In this document: positions 1-6,092 of the stretch, in pieces
Layout of the letters: each line of letters starts with the position of its first letter
Numbering within the stretch: the first letter of the stretch is position 1
Origin: Actinomycetota bacterium
Lineage (GTDB): Bacteria > Actinomycetota > CADDZG01 > JAHWKV01
Reading direction: 5' to 3'
DNA: 12,209 nt
NCBI GenBank assembly: GCA_019347725.1
Contig: JAHWKV010000007.1
Location: forward strand, 1 to 12,209
The notes under the pieces: generated by a model
Told to the model about the DNA's origin: nothing
Database searches by the model: none
The model's input: the letters and a program-made list of their open reading frames with translations, nothing else
Made by a program: the position numbers and the translations under genes

Positions 1-377
1 TAAACCGACACTCGCACCGTATCGGGAACGTCCTGGACGTTGTCCAGGCAACCCCGGGTCGAGACTCTGCCGCTCTGGTCGAAAATATAGGTGCCCTGCG
101 GCGCCACTCCCGTAGCCGGTGGTCCCTGCTGCGCGACCGGTTCGGGCGGAGGTGGCGCCGCAGGTGGTGGCTCAGCAGGCGCCGCAGGAGCGGGCGGCGG
201 GGGGGACGGTTGGGGGCTCAGCTCAGGCGACGGCGACGCGGCAGGCGATGGAGAGGGACTTACCGACGGCGACGGTGATGCAGGACTCTGCGACTCGATA
301 TCTGCACTGTCTCCGCAAGCTGCCAGCGCCATAGTGATGCTAAGAAGTACCGCCGCCAGGCGGTGTGAGCTACTCAT
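1..377 (-). CDS. Proline/serine-rich lipoprotein, 3' end outside window
   Basis: Partial gene of which 125 codons are visible; no stop is reached before the window edge. The N-terminus is a lipoprotein signal: a charged start (MSSSHR), a hydrophobic stretch, then the lipobox LAAC with the lipidated Cys at residue 21. Residues about 30-85 are a Ser-Pro and then Pro-Ala rich linker, as often seen between a lipid anchor and a folded domain. A domain begins near residue 95 (GTYIFDQSGRVSTRG), too short to name. The ATG at 377-375 is supported by a GGAGG 9 bases upstream (387-391). The start overlaps the end of the upstream permease gene by 8 bases, so it is probably translationally coupled to it. 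I infer an extracytoplasmic partner of the ABC transporter, but function is not shown by the sequence. Residue composition and lipobox make the lipoprotein call firm; the role is open. Confidence 0.85.
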   Translation of the reverse strand, partial: MSSSHRLAAVLLSITMALAACGDSADIESQSPASPSPSVSPSPSPAASPSPELSPQPSPPPPAPAAPAEPPPAAPPPPEPVAQQGPPATGVAPQGTYIFDQSGRVSTRGCLDNVQDVPDTVRVSV

Positions 378-2880
378 ACTCGATCGCCTCCACGACGCTG
401 ATCGACCCTGCCCGGCGGGCTGGCTCCAAAGCACCGACCACCGCCATAGCTATACCCCAAGGGAAGGCGATCAACGCCGGTAGAAGGACGAATTCGTACT
501 CCACAGGCATACCGCCCTGGTGTCCGATCGCCACAATCGCCGCTCGGTGCGCCAGGAAACCGAAAGCCACGCCGATCACCCCGCCGACGACTCCGAGAGC
601 CCCGGACTCCAAAGCCACCATCGCCCGGAGCTGCCTGCGGCCGGTGCCCAGCGCCCGCATGATACCCAGCTCCGTCTTGCGCTCAATAACCGAGATTATC
701 AAGGCGTTAACGATGGCTAGAATCGCCGCCCCAACAACGACTCCTACCATCGAATCGAACAGCGCCCTGACCTGCTTGACGGTTCCCTCGATAACACCCA
801 GATACTCCGAGCCGCTGCTGAGGTAAACGGGAACCGGTGAGTTCTCGACGAAGGTCTCGACCTCATTCCGGATCACCTCCCGGTCCACGTCCGAGGAATA
901 GCTAAGCTGATAGTCGCTCACGCCCGCGGCGCCGAACCAGTCCACCAGGTGGGAGCGGGCCACCGTTACCAGTCCCCGCTCCCAGGTGAAGCTGGGCTCC
1001 GACGCGATCACCTCGATGGTGCGTTCGCCCACCGGAGTCGGCAAGGTCAATTGGTCACCCACGCCTACGCCGAACAATTCTTCGAAGCGTGTGGAGATAA
1101 CCGCTGCACGCCCCTGCATGACCTCCCTACGCTGCTGCGGCGAGATTCCGGCCATCGCAGGTTCCGCCCCCACGGTGTTGGAGGTCCCTTGCAGCAAGAT
1201 TCGCTGACCCTCGTAGTTTACGAACTGAAAAGTGTTGGTACCGACGTTTTCCACGCCGGGAATGCCGTTTAGCCGTTCCTCCCATTCGGCCGGCAACAGC
1301 ACATCGGTGGCCAGGGAGACGCCTGAGGCGGCCGAGATGTAAAGATCGATCTCCCCCAGTGTGCCGACGCTGCGGTCGACCGAGGTGTTGATATTCATCG
1401 TGGCGCTTGCCTGCGTAACGATCATGCCCACGCCGGCCACCACTGCCACACTGGTGGCCCACGCCCGACGCGGCGAGCGCTGTACCGCCGAGGCAGCCAG
1501 CCGTCCCGCCACTCCAAAACGAGATGCGAGTCGAGCAGTGGCCTCCGCCAGCGGTTGAGTCAGGCCGTAGGTGATAACGATCGCCCCCGCCACGAGGCCG
1601 GACATGGCCACAAAACTCAAGGTGCCCGGGCCCCACACCGCGGTCGAGAAGGCCCCTACGAGGATCACCGCTCCAACAATGGCGGGTACCCATGAGATGC
1701 CTTTAACCTCTTCCAGCGATTCGAGCACGCCGGCGGGTCGCATGGAGTGGGCCGGCGGAACCTTCACCGCGGCAAACACGGGCATCGCCGCCGCCAGCAC
1801 CGATGAGACGACCCCCACCACAAGAGCCACCGGCACCGCGTAGGACGGCATGTTCAATCGGACCGCCACCTCAACCTGGGTGGCGTAGTAGTCGGGAATA
1901 GAGCCCACGAGGATACGCGCTATCCCAAGGCCGGCCAGGCTGCCGACGGCCGAGCCGATCAGGCCCAACACAGCCGCCTCGAACAACAGCAGGGTGAGCA
2001 GCCTGCGCTTGCCGCCCCCCAACGCCCGCAGCGTGGCCAGCTCCCGCCGGCGCTCCAGAGCCGCCATGCTCATCGTGTTGTAGACGAGAAAGGCGCCCAC
2101 GGTGACCGCAATGCTCACCCCCATAAGCATCCCGAAGCGCAAACTTGCGGTGGACGACTGCGCCTGGCGCAGCCGGCCCGACGGAGAGTCAACAAACGCG
2201 TCGACTCCCACGACCCCGGAAAGCGCCCGACGCAGTCCCTCTAGCTCATCGGTGGATTCAGCCACCACGAAGATCGAGTCCAGGTGCGGACCTTTGCCCA
2301 GTATCTGCTGCGCCAGCGGCAGCCCCGTAAGAGCGAAATTGCCTTCGCTGAACTGCGCTGCCTCACCTTCGATCACACCAACGACCGGCACCTGCTTTTC
2401 GCCGCCGGTAGAGAAAACCGTCACCGTGTCACCGCGCTCGACGCCAGTGCGGTCCGCCAGGGGCCGACCGATCAGGATTCCCGGCTCCACCGCCAGCTGC
2501 AGGAAGATCTCTTGTTGGTCCTCGGCCAGCTCGATTCCCAACGCCTCGGCGCGCTGGTCCACTCCCAAGAACAGGATGGGCTCCTGGTTGATCACGGCGC
2601 GGGTACGGACCATGGGCACCGCGGTTCGAACGCCCGGGGTCTGCTCCACGTCGAAAAAAGTGCTCTCGTCCAAGCCCTCGTTGGAGATGGCCGAGACCTC
2701 CAGGTCGGCCGAACCGGCCAGGTCGGCGATAAACCCCTCGACGCTTCCCGTTAACGAACCCAGCAAACCCAGTACCGCAACCAGCAGAGCCGAACCGATG
2801 GCGATACCGGATACGCTGAGCGCGGTGCGCATACGGTGCACGTTGAAGCGCCTGAGGTTGAGCAGCCTAAAAAGGTTCAC
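370..2880 (-). CDS. ABC transporter permease with two FtsX domains (MacB/LolC-like)
   Basis: 836 aa integral membrane protein, the permease of a type VII (MacB/FtsX superfamily) ABC system. It begins with a membrane helix at about 22-44, followed by an extracytoplasmic MacB_PCD-like domain (about 45-248). The first FtsX helix bundle follows (about 250-272, 296-322, 345-372). Two more helices lie at about 397-440, then a second helix near 474-490, a second extracytoplasmic domain (about 495-705) and a second FtsX bundle (about 709-731, 757-778, 798-816). Each bundle has the cytoplasmic coupling motif after its first helix: ERRRELATLRALGGGKRR (276-293) and ERKTELGIMRALGTGRR (733-749), showing internal duplication. 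Such fused permeases pair with a LolD/MacB-type ATPase and usually move or extract envelope substrates by mechanotransmission; the substrate here is unknown. The GTG start overlaps the ATPase stop as GTGA. No strong ribosome site lies at the usual distance, which fits coupling. The next gene is a lipoprotein. Confidence 0.92.
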   Translation of the reverse strand: MNLFRLLNLRRFNVHRMRTALSVSGIAIGSALLVAVLGLLGSLTGSVEGFIADLAGSADLEVSAISNEGLDESTFFDVEQTPGVRTAVPMVRTRAVINQEPILFLGVDQRAEALGIELAEDQQEIFLQLAVEPGILIGRPLADRTGVERGDTVTVFSTGGEKQVPVVGVIEGEAAQFSEGNFALTGLPLAQQILGKGPHLDSIFVVAESTDELEGLRRALSGVVGVDAFVDSPSGRLRQAQSSTASLRFGMLMGVSIAVTVGAFLVYNTMSMAALERRRELATLRALGGGKRRLLTLLLFEAAVLGLIGSAVGSLAGLGIARILVGSIPDYYATQVEVAVRLNMPSYAVPVALVVGVVSSVLAAAMPVFAAVKVPPAHSMRPAGVLESLEEVKGISWVPAIVGAVILVGAFSTAVWGPGTLSFVAMSGLVAGAIVITYGLTQPLAEATARLASRFGVAGRLAASAVQRSPRRAWATSVAVVAGVGMIVTQASATMNINTSVDRSVGTLGEIDLYISAASGVSLATDVLLPAEWEERLNGIPGVENVGTNTFQFVNYEGQRILLQGTSNTVGAEPAMAGISPQQRREVMQGRAAVISTRFEELFGVGVGDQLTLPTPVGERTIEVIASEPSFTWERGLVTVARSHLVDWFGAAGVSDYQLSYSSDVDREVIRNEVETFVENSPVPVYLSSGSEYLGVIEGTVKQVRALFDSMVGVVVGAAILAIVNALIISVIERKTELGIMRALGTGRRQLRAMVALESGALGVVGGVIGVAFGFLAHRAAIVAIGHQGGMPVEYEFVLLPALIAFPWGIAMAVVGALEPARRAGSISVVEAIEYE
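387..391 (-). promoter_or_regulatory. Ribosome binding site of the lipoprotein gene
   Basis: GGAGG on the minus strand, 9 bases before the ATG at 377-375. It lies inside the last codons of the permease gene and fixes the lipoprotein start. Confidence 0.75.
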
Positions 2881-3548
2881 TCTTCCAGTCGCCCGTCCTT
2901 GAGCTTGATAACCCGGTCGCCCATGAAGGCCGCCTTTTCGTCGTGCGTCACAATCACAACCGTGGCGCCCTCCTCGGTGACCACGCGCCTGAGCAGCTCC
3001 AGCACCGCCTGACCCGACTCCGAGTCCAGGTTCCCGGTCGGCTCGTCGGCCAGGACCAACAGCGGCTCGGCAACCAACGCTCGGGCAATCGCCACCCGCT
3101 GCATCTCCCCCCCGGACAGCTGGGACGGTTTGTGCTCCACCCGCTCGGCCAAGCCAACCTTCTCCAGCAGCTCAACCGCGCGGGGCCTGACATCTCTGAG
3201 TTTGGCGCCGCCCAGCAGCCTGGGCAGAGCGACGTTCTCCCACGCGGTCATGGTCGGCAGCAGATTGAAGAACTGAAAGATGAACCCCAGACTCTCTCGG
3301 CGAAAAACGGTCAGGTCTTCATCGCCCAGCTCGGACAGGTCCCTGCCGTCGATGACCACCGATCCCGAACTGGGCGAGTCGAGTCCGCCGATCAGGTGCA
3401 GCAAAGTTGATTTCCCCGAACCCGACGGTCCCATAATCGAGACCATCCGGCCTGCCTCTATGTCGAAGGAGACGCCCCTGAGCGCGGGCACCTGGGCGCT
3501 GCCCAGACGGTAGTTCTTAACGAGGTCGTCGACGTTTACCAGTGCCAA
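2877..3548 (-). CDS. ABC transporter ATP-binding protein (LolD/MacB/FtsE-like)
   Basis: 223 aa, the usual length for a stand-alone ATPase of the LolD/FtsE/MacB-type class. All nucleotide-binding motifs are present: Walker [10 protein letters not shown] (40-48), Q-loop Gln92 in FQFFNLLP, signature LSGGEMQR (144-151), Walker B LLVLADE with catalytic Glu169, D-loop NLDS (173-176) and the switch His202 in VTHD. It would energise the double-FtsX permease encoded directly downstream, whose GTG start overlaps this stop by 4 bases. The start is TTG at 3548-3546, chosen because AAAGG (3555-3559) lies 6 bases upstream and because the N-terminus then matches the family (a short beta strand before the NYRLG A-loop region). 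An 85-base gap separates it from the preceding gene, so a promoter of its own is possible. No motif is missing. Confidence 0.95.
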   Translation of the reverse strand: MALVNVDDLVKNYRLGSAQVPALRGVSFDIEAGRMVSIMGPSGSGKSTLLHLIGGLDSPSSGSVVIDGRDLSELGDEDLTVFRRESLGFIFQFFNLLPTMTAWENVALPRLLGGAKLRDVRPRAVELLEKVGLAERVEHKPSQLSGGEMQRVAIARALVAEPLLVLADEPTGNLDSESGQAVLELLRRVVTEEGATVVIVTHDEKAAFMGDRVIKLKDGRLEE

Positions 3549-3633
3549 AACAGACCTTTCGAGGAATACGGGGCTAGATGCGCTACCTCTACTTTAAGTC
3601 GCTTCGGCCGCAAACAGGCCTGCCGCTCCTCGG
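3549..3633 (-). promoter_or_regulatory. 85-base gap before the ABC operon, possible promoter
   Basis: This is the only non-overlapping junction in the minus-strand gene block, so it is the natural place for a second promoter or a partial terminator. On the minus strand TTGCGG and TAGAGG occur 16 bases apart, but TAGAGG is a poor -10 match. I see no convincing GC-rich hairpin followed by a T-run. The ribosome site of the ATPase lies at its downstream end. The promoter call is an inference from spacing rather than from a strong motif. Confidence 0.3.
3555..3559 (-). promoter_or_regulatory. Ribosome binding site deciding the TTG start of the ABC ATPase gene
   Basis: AAAGG on the minus strand, 6 bases before the TTG at 3548-3546. 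No ATG or GTG in the same frame gives a family-length N-terminus, so this site decides the start. Confidence 0.65.
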
Positions 3634-4518
3634 TCAGGGTCTCAAGGTCATTCGGTCTACATCTTCGGGCACCGTCGCCGCAAAGCTGGTTTCCTGCAGA
3701 GCCACGGTTGGGTCCACCGGAACATCGATATAGCGCACCTCGGGGGCGTCCGCCGCCCGGCTCAAGGTCTCGTACGTCGCGTGGATGGCCACAGCGAAGA
3801 TTGTGGCCGGGGCCGGCTGCTCCAGCAGCCCCTTCGCTTCCCGGTAGCGCTCGAGCTGCCGGCCGTAAATTGCGCGGTATTCGTCCCCATCGACCACGGC
3901 AGCGATCTCGTTGAGAGCGTCGAGCCGCTGCTGGATGGCTTCCGCTTGCCATACGGCAGCCTGGTCCAGCGACCGGCCCACCAACGGCACGTGGGCCGGC
4001 TCTACTCCCTCCGTCGGGACCCGGGTCTGGGCGGCCAGGCCGGATAGGGAGCGCGCGGAGAGGAACTGCTGCACCTCATCCGCCGTTTTATAGGAGTTGA
4101 ACACGACGAGCGCCAGCGTCGATATTCCGGGGTCCGATTCGGCTCGTTCGGCAACCAAGGTGCGCCTGGAGGAGATGTAAGGCTCCACCGGCTCTCCCAG
4201 GGCGGGACCGACGGAGGCCGCCGCCGGCGACGCGCTCGGCGTCGGGTCCAGGTCCGAAATCAATTCGGAAACCACGTCAGAGCCGACCTGGCTGCCGACT
4301 ACGCCGACCAGACCGGACGCAAACAGGAGCGCCCCCACGATAAAAACCGTCCGGTTGGGGTGAGCTCGGGCCGCATCCGCGAGCCGGGAACCCAGCTGCT
4401 CCAGTACCAGGCGGGTTCCACCTTCCGTACGGGCAGTCGCCGGCTTTAGTTCGACCGCCGGCTTGCTTTCGGCAGAGCCGGATCGATTTTCAGGCGGGCT
4501 ACCCGCGTCCTCGCTCAA
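3634..4518 (-). CDS. Unrecognised single-pass membrane protein
   Basis: 294 aa, no family recognised. Residues 1-50 are polar and rich in Ser, Pro, Glu and Lys. One membrane helix lies at about 57-77 (TVFIVGALLFASGLVGVVGS), just after a basic stretch (RAHPNR), which predicts an N-in, C-out orientation. A short Pro/Ser/Ala-rich segment follows (about 91-105). Then comes a roughly 180-residue extracytoplasmic domain with alternating strand and helix character: STLALVVFNSYKTADEVQQFL (133-153), a Gln/Glu/Arg-rich helical part (about 186-232) and a strand-rich end. It is not a lipoprotein, since no lipobox Cys is present. The TTG start (4518-4516) overlaps the rluD-like stop as TTGA; a G-rich stretch GGGGGTGG (4520-4527) precedes it and no other plausible start lies nearby. 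Its place between rRNA-modification/lspA genes and a FtsX-type transporter suggests an envelope role, which is only an inference. Confidence 0.8.
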   Translation of the reverse strand: MSEDAGSPPENRSGSAESKPAVELKPATARTEGGTRLVLEQLGSRLADAARAHPNRTVFIVGALLFASGLVGVVGSQVGSDVVSELISDLDPTPSASPAAASVGPALGEPVEPYISSRRTLVAERAESDPGISTLALVVFNSYKTADEVQQFLSARSLSGLAAQTRVPTEGVEPAHVPLVGRSLDQAAVWQAEAIQQRLDALNEIAAVVDGDEYRAIYGRQLERYREAKGLLEQPAPATIFAVAIHATYETLSRAADAPEVRYIDVPVDPTVALQETSFAATVPEDVDRMTLRP

Positions 4519-5444
4519 TCCACCCCCGCGCGGTCTCGGGCAATCTGCAGCGCCGTCTTTAGGTCCGCCGGCAAGGCCTCCTCCACTCGGACCACCTCCC
4601 GCGTGAAAGGGTGCGTGAATTCAAGTGCCCATGCGTGTAAAAAGGGTCTGCGCAGACCCAGCGCCTGCGGGAGCTGACCGGCGCCTCCGCCGTACTGCGT
4701 GTCGCCCACCACCGGGCGATGGATGTGAGCCAGGTGCACTCGAATTTGATGGGTTCGGCCCGTCAGGAGCTTGACTGCAAGCAGACTGACCTCCTGAAGC
4801 TCTTCGAGAACTTCGAACTCGGTAACCGCCGCGCGACCGCTGGGACTTACGCTCATGTACGTAGGCCGGCCGGCCGACCGGCCGACCGGCGCCTCTATTC
4901 GGCCGGTAGGCAAAGCAAACCTCCCAACCACCAGTGCGCGGTACGTGCGCTGTATCTCCCTGGCCTTCATCTGAGCCACCAGCGCATAGTAGACCCGGTC
5001 GGTTTTGGCCACCACCAAAAGCCCTGAGGTTCCTTTGTCCAGCCGGTGCACGACTCCCCGCCGGTGCTCCCCCGACGCCGGCGCAAGCGGCATTTGTTCG
5101 GCCAGCACCTCGACCATAGTCGGCACGGGCGGCCCCTGCACACTGTGCACCACCAGACCCGCAGGTTTGTTTACCACCGCCAAGTGCTCGTCCTCGAAGC
5201 GCACGGGCACTTCCCAATCGCTGAGAACAGCCCTAGGGGGAGGCGGGGGCTCGTCGATCTCCACGAGCTGACCGCCCCGCACCTTCATAGATTTCGCAGC
5301 TTTACGCCCGTCCACCCGCACCCGACCGGAGGAGATGAGCCGCTGGATGTCGGTGCGGCCCCGGCCCGACGATTGGGCCAGCCACTGATCGAGGCGGTCG
5401 CCCGACGCCTCCCGGTCGACCTCGAGCCTCCTCGTCTCGGTCAA
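4515..5444 (-). CDS. rluD: RluA/RluD-family 23S rRNA pseudouridine synthase
   Basis: 309 aa; RluD-type enzymes are about 300-330 aa. It isomerises specific uridines in 23S rRNA to pseudouridine in the cytoplasm. An N-terminal S4 RNA-binding domain spans about 15-62 (RLDQWLAQ, IQRLISSGRVRVDG). The catalytic domain has motif II HRLDKGTSGLLVVAKT (133-148) with the catalytic Asp136. Further family motifs are the preceding VVNKPAGLVVH (90-100) and LLTGRTHQIRVHLAHI (226-241). The frame stays open far upstream into lspA, but the start is set at TTG 5444-5442, where AGAAGGG (5450-5456) sits 5 bases upstream and the TTG overlaps the lspA stop as TTGA. The lspA-rluD order is common in bacteria. The family is certain; the exact target uridines (RluD sites 1911/1915/1917) are inferred from the S4 plus RluD-like layout. 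Confidence 0.93.
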   Translation of the reverse strand: MTETRRLEVDREASGDRLDQWLAQSSGRGRTDIQRLISSGRVRVDGRKAAKSMKVRGGQLVEIDEPPPPPRAVLSDWEVPVRFEDEHLAVVNKPAGLVVHSVQGPPVPTMVEVLAEQMPLAPASGEHRRGVVHRLDKGTSGLLVVAKTDRVYYALVAQMKAREIQRTYRALVVGRFALPTGRIEAPVGRSAGRPTYMSVSPSGRAAVTEFEVLEELQEVSLLAVKLLTGRTHQIRVHLAHIHRPVVGDTQYGGGAGQLPQALGLRRPFLHAWALEFTHPFTREVVRVEEALPADLKTALQIARDRAGVD

Positions 5445-5989
5445 CGCCGCCCTTCTCGAAAGGCGGAGTAGAAAAGCAACGCCACACCCGTCACTATCGC
5501 CGCATCGGCCAAGTTGAAGGTGGGCCAAAAAGACAGATAGATAAAGTCGATGACGTGGCCCGATCCGCCCCCCGGCGGCTGCAACAGCCGGTCGATCAAA
5601 TTGCCCATTCCGCCGCCCAGCACCAGACCCAGCACCGCGGGAGCCTCCGGGTCCATCAACGCCCAGACCGCAACGCCGATTGTAACTACCAGGCTGGCGA
5701 GAAAAACCCATAATGTAGAGTCGGAAAACAGGCCGAAGGCGCTTCCCGGGTTCCGCACGAGACGAAGGTCGACGGTTTGCCCTATCAAAGATATGCGGCG
5801 GCCACCGCTGAGCGTCGCCAGTGCCCAGGCCTTGCTCGCCTGGTCTGTAAGCACTACTACGGCCGCAATTAGGAAGATGGCGACCTTGGTCCGCTTCGTA
5901 GAGATAACCTGCTCCGGAACACCTTGCAGCATGTAACGCAGATTAACGTACGCGACCCCGCATCCGGGGGGCCTTTCAGTTGAATCCAT
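5441..5989 (-). CDS. lspA: Lipoprotein signal peptidase (signal peptidase II)
   Basis: 182 aa aspartyl membrane protease that removes the signal peptide from prolipoproteins after diacylglyceryl transfer to the lipobox Cys. Four membrane helices are visible (about 35-58, 93-112, 117-134, 156-176). Family motifs are VLTDQASKAW (46-55) with Asp49, VRNPGSAFGLF (78-88), GNLIDRL (129-135) and FNLADAAI (158-165). The catalytic pair should be Asp133 and Asp162, and both are intact. The ATG at 5989-5987 gives an N-terminus about 20 residues longer than usual; Met20 (5932-5930) would give a 163-aa protein nearer the family norm, but it has no ribosome site. The ATG at 5989 also has only a weak one, so the start is uncertain. 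The stop overlaps the start of the downstream pseudouridine synthase gene. The encoded lipoprotein at 1-377 is a plausible substrate, among many in the cell. Confidence 0.95.
   Translation of the reverse strand: MDSTERPPGCGVAYVNLRYMLQGVPEQVISTKRTKVAIFLIAAVVVLTDQASKAWALATLSGGRRISLIGQTVDLRLVRNPGSAFGLFSDSTLWVFLASLVVTIGVAVWALMDPEAPAVLGLVLGGGMGNLIDRLLQPPGGGSGHVIDFIYLSFWPTFNLADAAIVTGVALLFYSAFREGRR
5450..5456 (-). promoter_or_regulatory. Ribosome binding site deciding the TTG start of the pseudouridine synthase gene
   Basis: AGAAGGG on the minus strand, 5 bases before the TTG at 5444-5442. It lies inside the last codons of lspA and rejects the longer upstream open frame. Confidence 0.7.
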
Positions 5990-6019
5990 TTGACCGGTCT
6001 ACCGTGTGGGCCGATCGCT

Positions 6020-6033
6020 GCAAATGACTTTGC
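6020..6033. repeat. Inverted repeat 1, 5-4-5
   Basis: GCAAA-TGAC-TTTGC, perfect 5-base arms around a 4-base centre. It overlaps the putative -35 of lspA, so it could be an operator, or a small hairpin in a transcript. Confidence 0.4.
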
Positions 6034-6035
6034 TT

Positions 6036-6049
6036 GCTACTGTAGTAGC
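6036..6049. repeat. Inverted repeat 2, 5-4-5 (arms extend to 6-2-6)
   Basis: GCTAC-TGTA-GTAGC, starting 2 bases after inverted repeat 1, with the two centres 16 bases apart. It shares the outer GC...GC frame and the central TG with repeat 1. Confidence 0.4.
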
Positions 6050-6078
6050 TCCGAAACGTCGCTAGGGGTATAACCGAT

Positions 6079-6092
6079 CTTGTTCGAACAAG
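6079..6092. repeat. 14-base palindrome covering the ileS start codon
   Basis: CTTGTTCGAACAAG is a perfect palindrome that contains the TTG start (6080-6082) of ileS. As RNA it could form a 5-base stem with a UCGA loop and mask the start; as DNA it could bind a dimeric regulator. One 14-base perfect palindrome is about what chance gives in 12 kb, so only its position makes it notable. Confidence 0.4.

Larger units (their letters stand above)
5990..6079. promoter_or_regulatory. Divergent lspA / ileS promoter region
   Basis: This 90-base region must drive both outward gene blocks. Toward lspA (minus strand), TTGCAG (6018-6023) and TAGACC (5996-6001) are 16 bases apart, placing a transcript start almost on the lspA ATG. 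Toward ileS (plus strand), TATAAC (6069-6074) is a fair -10 element, but no good -35 lies 17 bases upstream; it too would start a transcript near the start codon. An AGGGG (6064-6068) could act as a distant ribosome site for ileS. No T-box leader is seen: the region is too short and has no TGGNACCGCG-type element. Promoter positions are inferred from motifs only. Confidence 0.45.

Noticed and set aside
91..483. Glycine-rich plus-strand open frame at the left edge
   Set aside because: It is the complement of the Ser-Pro-rich linker of the lipoprotein; the glycine runs come from its proline codons.
2102..2902. 266-codon open frame on the plus strand opposite the permease
   Set aside because: Ser/Thr/Arg/Pro-rich composition typical of a GC-rich shadow frame; the permease frame on the other strand has clear domain structure throughout.
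4864..4890. Iterated GGCCGGCC/GGCCGACC stretch, possible hairpin or repeat element
   Set aside because: It lies inside the pseudouridine synthase and encodes the ordinary APVGR...GRP loop, so codon choice in Gly/Arg/Ala/Pro residues explains it.
5445..5711. Upstream extension of the pseudouridine synthase frame into lspA
   Set aside because: The extra residues are Gly/Arg-rich and unlike any S4-domain N-terminus. A TTG with a good ribosome site at 5444 gives the family length.
5990..6079. T-box riboswitch upstream of ileS
   Set aside because: Only 90 bases are available and neither the specifier stem nor the TGGNACCGCG antiterminator sequence is present.
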